Shown here: one piece after another, positions 4,803 to 8,648 of the stretch
Layout of the letters: the number at the start of each line of letters is the position of its first letter
Numbering within the stretch: position 1 is the stretch's first letter
Source of the DNA: Minisyncoccota bacterium
Lineage (GTDB): Bacteria > Patescibacteriota > Minisyncoccia > Phycocordibacterales > UBA1006
Assembly: GCA_937970115.1 (NCBI GenBank)
Contig: CALBVO010000073.1
Location: forward strand, 1-8,648
Direction of reading: 5' to 3'
Length of the DNA stretch: 8,648 nucleotides
Made by a program: the position numbers and the translations under genes
Notes under the pieces: model-generated
Database searches by the model: none
Told to the model about the DNA's origin: nothing
Seen by the model: the letters and a program-made list of their open reading frames with translations, nothing else

Positions 4803-6473
4803 ATGGACCGAATTATGAGACTTTTTAATAAAGAATTTTCACAGATCTCCGAGGCTGCTTTGGTGCTTGGGTTTTTTACCTTGATGTCTCAGGTATTAGG
4901 GATTTTTCGTGATCGATTTCTGGCTGGAAATATCGGAGCAGGAAGTACCTTAGATATTTATTACGCAGCATTTCGTATTCCTGACTTATTGTTCACTTTG
5001 GGTGCAGCATTGGTTTCAGTATCAATTTTGATGCCGTTCCTAAAAACACAGCTATCTAAATCAAAAGAAGAAGGTCGCCGATTTGTTCATGAGATTTTTA
5101 CGGTTTTCTTTGCTGGTATTAGTGTTGTTGCGTTGATTTGTTGGATTTTCATGCCATATATCGCAGAATATCTTTTCCCTGGATTTAATTCAATTGAGCT
5201 AGCTGACACTATTACTTTGTCACGGATTATGTTGCTCTCACCAATTCTTTTGGGTGTTTCAAATTTGCTTGCAACGATTACACAAGCTTTTAAAAAGTTC
5301 TTTGTCTATGCTATTGCGCCTGTATTCTATAATCTCGGTATTATTCTCGGTATTGTTTGGCTCTATCCATTATTCGGGATTCCGGGTCTAGGATATGGAG
5401 TATTGATTGGTGCTGCATTACATATGTTGATCCAAATTCCTGTTGTTGTAAAACAAGGACTCATGCCACAATTCACACGAACTATTGATTGGCCGCATAT
5501 TCGAACAGTAGTAGGCCATTCATTGCCGCGAACCATTACCTTGTCGATGTCAAAAATTGTATTTCTTATTTTCGTTTCTATCGCATCAACATTAGTATCA
5601 GGAACAATTTCTGTATTTAATTTGTCATATAATTTGCAATCAGTACCTTTGGCAATTATCGGTGTATCATATTCTGTCGCTGCATTTCCTGTGTTGGTTG
5701 ATTTCTTTAATAATAATAACCACACACAATTTATGACCCATGTTATGGGGCCAATTCGTCAAATTGTATTTTGGTCGCTACCGGTTATTTCATTATTTGT
5801 TATCTTACGAGCTCAGATTGTTCGAGTCATTCTAGGAACAGGGAATTTTGATTGGTCAGATACTCGACTTACCGCTGCGTCATTGGCCTTGTTTATCATC
5901 TCGGTTGTAGCACAAAGTATTATTTTGTTGCTCATTCGTGCCTACTACGCATCAGGGAGAACCTGGAAGCCGTTATGGATTACCTTGGTATCTTCTGCGA
6001 GTACGATCCTATTGGCATATATTTTTGTAACAGCGTTTAATAGTATTCCAGGTGTTCAAGTTTTCTTTGAAGGTTTACTACGAATCCAAGGAGTACCAGG
6101 ATCTAGCGTTATCATGTTGTCGCTAGCGTATTCGGTTGGAATGTTTTTGAATTTGATATTACTCCTCTCAAGTTTCAAAAAAGATTTTTCATATTCTAAT
6201 ATTTTTGGAATTAAAAAAACTTTTTGGCAGTCATTTATGACCTCAGTATTGATGGGAATTGTTGCGTACGGGATGTTACAATTCTTGGACCCATATTTTT
6301 CGCAAGATACGACCATAGGAGTTTTGGGGCATGGTTTGATTTCTGGAATTGTGGCGATTGCACTAGGGGCACTCATGCTGTATATATTGAAAAATGAAGA
6401 ATTCATTATTTTCACGCGAGCACTGCGCAAGAAATTATGGAAAACAAAAATCAGTCACCATGGAGAAATATAA
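4803..6473 (+). CDS. murJ: Lipid II flippase MurJ
   Basis: MurJ/MviN-family (MOP superfamily) transporter that moves the peptidoglycan precursor lipid II across the cytoplasmic membrane. The 556 residues are strongly hydrophobic, with about 13-14 membrane helices, in the normal family length range of 500-560. The N-terminus shows the typical pattern R36-D-R38-F-L-A, G-A-G-S-T-L-D51, Y-A-A-F57-R58-I-P-D-L-L, G-A-A-L-V-S-V, with the conserved basic and acidic residues of helices 1-2. The RAYYASGRTWKPL loop is also characteristic. The ATG at 4803 fits the predicted transcription start; an in-frame ATG at 4815 is an alternative. No Shine-Dalgarno is visible. Its pathway link to the GlmU-like gene is peptidoglycan synthesis, though the two are separate transcription units. 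Distant Wzx-like flippases share the fold, but the N-terminal motifs favour MurJ. Confidence 0.92.
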   Translation: MDRIMRLFNKEFSQISEAALVLGFFTLMSQVLGIFRDRFLAGNIGAGSTLDIYYAAFRIPDLLFTLGAALVSVSILMPFLKTQLSKSKEEGRRFVHEIFTVFFAGISVVALICWIFMPYIAEYLFPGFNSIELADTITLSRIMLLSPILLGVSNLLATITQAFKKFFVYAIAPVFYNLGIILGIVWLYPLFGIPGLGYGVLIGAALHMLIQIPVVVKQGLMPQFTRTIDWPHIRTVVGHSLPRTITLSMSKIVFLIFVSIASTLVSGTISVFNLSYNLQSVPLAIIGVSYSVAAFPVLVDFFNNNNHTQFMTHVMGPIRQIVFWSLPVISLFVILRAQIVRVILGTGNFDWSDTRLTAASLALFIISVVAQSIILLLIRAYYASGRTWKPLWITLVSSASTILLAYIFVTAFNSIPGVQVFFEGLLRIQGVPGSSVIMLSLAYSVGMFLNLILLLSSFKKDFSYSNIFGIKKTFWQSFMTSVLMGIVAYGMLQFLDPYFSQDTTIGVLGHGLISGIVAIALGALMLYILKNEEFIIFTRALRKKLWKTKISHHGEI

Positions 6474-6494
6474 ATACGAGTCATCGTGTTTTTT
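6472..6494 (+). terminator. Intrinsic terminator of murJ
   Basis: AAATACGA (6472-6479), loop GTCA, TCGTGTTT (6484-6491), eight pairs with one T-G wobble, followed by a run of T (6489-6494) and more T-rich sequence. It starts inside the TAA stop of murJ. Confidence 0.75.
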
Positions 6495-6507
6495 ATTTTA
6501 TTTTCGT

Positions 6508-6513
6508 TATACT
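6508..6513 (+). promoter_or_regulatory. -10 element of the ABC exporter gene
   Basis: TATACT with exactly 6 bases to the ATG at 6520, so transcription would start at or next to the A of the start codon (leaderless). No good -35 is seen in the T-rich terminator tail upstream. Confidence 0.5.
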
Positions 6514-6519
6514 TTTAAA

Positions 6520-8286
6520 ATGAATAACGCTAAAAAAATTTGGAATTACTTTGGTCCTGTTTTTAAGAAATATAGTCTATATGGTGTTTTATCTATAATG
6601 TTTTTTACAGCTTGGGTTTTATTAAGCAATATTGTAAAGCCAATTATCTATAAGCAAATGATTGATCAGGCTAGTAATCAAGTTTCATTATCATTCTTTT
6701 CTATTGATGTTTTCATTCCTCTAATGACGGGGTTAATTATTATCTTGCTTTTCAATCATCTTGTTGCACGTCTTGGAAGTCACTTTTTAGTGCTTTTTAA
6801 TGGCAAGTCTAGTTTGGAAATTGATCGTAGAGGTTTCGAACACATTACTCGACACTCATATAATTTTTATGCAAATAATTTTGTAGGTACGCTTACAAAT
6901 AAAGTTGCACGTCTCACTGCCAAATACAGAAATTTGTTTGAGACAATAGGTTTTGGTTTTTGGCTATTAGTTGTAAATATTGTTGCGAGTGTAGTTGTAC
7001 TAAGTTATCAAAATATATCAATAGGAATTTTATTTGCGATTGCAATGAGTATTTTTATTATTTTTTCTATTTCTTTTACAAAAAAACAAGCTAATTTTGA
7101 TAAAACCCGCGCAAAAAAGGGTTCCATTACAAAAGGGGTTTTGTCAGATTCGATCACTAATATTTTAAATATTAAAATATTTAGTGCAATGAATTATGAA
7201 TATGATTATTTTGACGTCTTTTTAAGGGGATATAATATTGCAAGTTTTAAGTCATGGTTTTATCAAAATAGGGTTCGTATTTATAAGAGTATTTTCTTTT
7301 TCTTTTTTGAATCTTTAGTAATTGGTTTATCTCTTTATCTGTTTATAAATCAGCAAATTTCTATAGGGACCCTTGTATTGGTTCAAGCATATGTCTTAAG
7401 TATTGGGGCCAATGCATGGAATTTAGACAAGGCTCTTACCGGCTTTATTGAGGTTTATTCAGACACCGTAGATGCTATTGATGTTGTTACTACAGATATT
7501 TCTGTGGTAGATAATCATACACCTGAGAATATTAATATGAATATAGGTAGAGTTGATTTTCACTCAGTTTCTTTTACTTATCCAGAAGGTGATCACGTAT
7601 TCAAGAAATTTAACCTTGATATCCCAGCAGGGCAATCAATAGGGGTTGTTGGTAAGTCAGGTTCAGGAAAAACAACCTTAACAAAATTATTATTAAGATT
7701 TTACGATATCGATTCTGGAGAATTAACTATCGATAGTCAAAACATAACCATGGTTCGTCAGGATGATTTACGTTCAAAAATTGCCTATATTCCACAGGAA
7801 ACTATTTTGTTCCATCGAACAATTTATGAAAATATTGCATATGGAAATCCAGATGCGAGTCGTGATGAGGTCATGCAGGCAGCACGATCAGCACATGTTG
7901 ACGAATTCGTTCAAAACCTAGAGCAAGGATATGAAACCAAGGTTGGTGAACGAGGAATTAAATTATCTGGTGGTCAAAGACAACGTATTGGTATTGCACG
8001 AGCCATGTTAAAAAAGGATGCACCAATTCTCGTATTAGATGAGGCAACGTCATCTTTGGATTCAATGAGTGAACAATATATTCAAGACTCATTTGAAAAA
8101 TTATCTGAAAACAGAACAACGATTGTTATTGCACACCGATTATCAACCATTCAAAAAATGGATAGAATTATCGTGATGGATAATGGAGAAATTATTGAAG
8201 ATGGATCACATAAAAAATTATTGGCAAAAGGAGGGTACTATGCAGGGTTATGGAATTCACAAGTAAATGGGTTTATTCAAGAATAA
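6520..8286 (+). CDS. ABC exporter half-subunit (membrane domain fused to ATPase)
   Basis: The 588-residue half-transporter would act as a dimer, exporting a substrate with ATP hydrolysis. A six-helix type IV (MsbA/LmrA-like) domain covers about residues 15-300. The ATPase domain follows: A-loop Y354 (FTYPEG), Walker A G378-K-S-G-S-G-K-T-T386, Q-loop Q426, signature L482-S-G-G-Q486, Walker B ILVLD507-E508 with the catalytic Glu present, D-loop SSLD (511-514) and H-loop H539. All key residues are intact, so it should be active. The frame is open back to 6394, overlapping murJ, but I chose the ATG at 6520 because it is preceded by the murJ terminator and a -10 box and starts the usual MNNAKKIW...F helix. 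The substrate is unknown; lipids, drugs or peptides are all possible. No partner subunit or substrate gene adjoins it. Confidence 0.93.
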   Translation: MNNAKKIWNYFGPVFKKYSLYGVLSIMFFTAWVLLSNIVKPIIYKQMIDQASNQVSLSFFSIDVFIPLMTGLIIILLFNHLVARLGSHFLVLFNGKSSLEIDRRGFEHITRHSYNFYANNFVGTLTNKVARLTAKYRNLFETIGFGFWLLVVNIVASVVVLSYQNISIGILFAIAMSIFIIFSISFTKKQANFDKTRAKKGSITKGVLSDSITNILNIKIFSAMNYEYDYFDVFLRGYNIASFKSWFYQNRVRIYKSIFFFFFESLVIGLSLYLFINQQISIGTLVLVQAYVLSIGANAWNLDKALTGFIEVYSDTVDAIDVVTTDISVVDNHTPENINMNIGRVDFHSVSFTYPEGDHVFKKFNLDIPAGQSIGVVGKSGSGKTTLTKLLLRFYDIDSGELTIDSQNITMVRQDDLRSKIAYIPQETILFHRTIYENIAYGNPDASRDEVMQAARSAHVDEFVQNLEQGYETKVGERGIKLSGGQRQRIGIARAMLKKDAPILVLDEATSSLDSMSEQYIQDSFEKLSENRTTIVIAHRLSTIQKMDRIIVMDNGEIIEDGSHKKLLAKGGYYAGLWNSQVNGFIQE

Positions 8287-8291
8287 AATAT

Positions 8292-8321
8292 AAAAAACAC
8301 AGATTAATTTGTGTTTTTTTT
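8292..8321. terminator. Bidirectional intrinsic terminator between convergent genes
   Basis: AAAAAACACA (8292-8301) and TGTGTTTTTT (8310-8319), perfect over ten pairs, with an 8-base loop that can pair further. T-runs occur on both strands. It lies 5 bases after the ABC exporter stop and just past the 3' end of the minus-strand gene, serving both. Confidence 0.88.
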
Positions 8322-8331
8322 GAAGAAGAAA

Positions 8332-8648
8332 TTATTCTCGACCACCGTGGAGAAAGTCTTGGTATGTTTTTAGTTCATCCCATTGGCCAACATGAGCCAT
8401 GTGAGCTTGCTTTGGCCAGCTCTTTGGATCATGCATGGCAAATCGTTTACCTGCACGTTCTAATATAGATTTAAGATTAGTATCAGGTGTTTGCGCGAGC
8501 TCTCGCCAAGTATGAATTCCATTATTATTCAAGATCTCTTCGATTTTTGGACCGATACCTTCAATAACTTGCAAATCATCTTTTGTAGAATAGATTGGCT
8601 CTGGACTATAATTAGCAACAGGCGCAACAGGCGCAACAGGCGCAACAG
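8332..8648 (-). CDS. Helix-hairpin-helix protein with Val-Ala-Pro linker, C-terminal part (start outside window)
   Basis: The minus-strand frame is open from the window edge (8648) to the TAA at 8334-8332, so the N-terminus is missing. It first reads a (Val-Ala-Pro) repeat linker (8617-8648), then N-Y-S-P-E-P-I-Y. The domain follows: DDLQVIEGIGPKIEEIL, NNGIHTWRELAQT, LKSILERAGKRFAMHDPKSWPKQA and GQWDELKTYQDFLHGG. The IEGIGPKI hairpin and the later 'AGxRFxxHDPxxWPxQA' pattern belong to a family of helix-hairpin-helix proteins (COG3743-like) seen across Bacteroidetes and candidate phyla, often at the end of a Pro/Ala linker after a membrane or other N-terminal domain. DNA binding is suggested by the helix-hairpin-helix, but the role is not established. 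The TTG at 8574-8572 is internal and not the start. Confidence 0.85.
   Translation of the reverse strand, partial: VAPVAPVAPVANYSPEPIYSTKDDLQVIEGIGPKIEEILNNNGIHTWRELAQTPDTNLKSILERAGKRFAMHDPKSWPKQAHMAHVGQWDELKTYQDFLHGGRE
8621..8648 (-). repeat. 9-base tandem repeat encoding Val-Ala-Pro
   Basis: GGCGCAACA occurs three times back to back on the plus strand (8621-8629, 8630-8638, 8639-8647), with a degenerate copy before it (8612-8620). It runs off the window. It encodes repeated Val-Ala-Pro on the minus strand, an extended linker whose copy number can change by slippage. Confidence 0.85.

Noticed and set aside
5363..5725. Minus-strand open frame inside murJ (a similar one lies at 6056-6430)
   Set aside because: Both are antisense to conserved MurJ helices, with no recognisable domain and no promoter.
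6394..6519. 42-codon N-terminal extension of the ABC exporter
   Set aside because: It overlaps the end of murJ and crosses a terminator; the -10 box at 6508-6513 and the normal family N-terminus support the ATG at 6520.
1..8648. Recoded UGA (glycine, as in Gracilibacteria/Absconditabacteria), suggested by the absence of TGA stops
   Set aside because: None of the recognised genes contains an in-frame TGA at a conserved Gly; TAA/TAG use is explained by AT bias.
8621..8648. Tandem repeat as the start of a CRISPR array
   Set aside because: The unit is 9 bases with no spacers and lies in frame as Val-Ala-Pro codons.

Overview
The window is AT-rich and compact, with short intergenic gaps, small genes and mostly short transcription units. 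It most resembles a member of the Candidate Phyla Radiation (Patescibacteria, Parcubacteria-like). That placement is an inference from several features: a GlmU-like uridylyltransferase without its acetyltransferase half, a membrane-anchored GerMN-domain protein, a VAP-repeat/helix-hairpin-helix protein, MurJ, a lone ABC half-exporter and the absence of recognisable Shine-Dalgarno sequences. No marker gene here proves it. All visible stop codons are TAA or TAG, and no in-frame TGA supports a recoded UGA.

Region 1 (1-3000, plus strand) is a tightly packed four-gene run ending in a strong intrinsic terminator. It holds the C-terminal part of a DsbA-like thioredoxin-fold oxidoreductase, a five-helix membrane protein with a Cys/His/Met tail, a 66-residue anchored mini-protein, and a three-domain multicopper oxidase with all four copper motifs. 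The last three proteins, otherwise unrelated, share one short module: M-G-[I/L]-[D/E]-[M/L], then Q-A, then H-C, 7-10 residues, then C. In the oxidase this module lies inside a Met-rich, acidic insert just before the third cupredoxin domain, roughly where CueO carries its Met-rich insert. This looks like an exported copper-handling cassette with a shared, apparently undescribed Cu(I)-binding or docking module. The membrane protein also has an in-frame, His-rich 16-codon extension behind its TAA stop, followed by three tandem TAA codons.

Region 2 (3001-3310) holds a minus-strand tRNA-Glu(UUC) with encoded CCA, and a pair of divergent promoters whose identical TTGCAA -35 boxes form the arms of an inverted repeat.

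Region 3 (3311-8286, plus strand) holds four genes, each with its own promoter and terminator: the GlmU-like uridylyltransferase, the GerMN-domain protein, the lipid II flippase MurJ, and an ABC exporter half-subunit. GlmU and MurJ belong to peptidoglycan synthesis (UDP-GlcNAc supply and lipid II export). Three of the four have a -10 box so close to the ATG that the mRNA is predicted to be leaderless or nearly so.

Region 4 (8287-8648) holds a bidirectional terminator and the 3' part of a convergent minus-strand helix-hairpin-helix gene, whose upstream part encodes a Val-Ala-Pro repeat linker that runs off the window.
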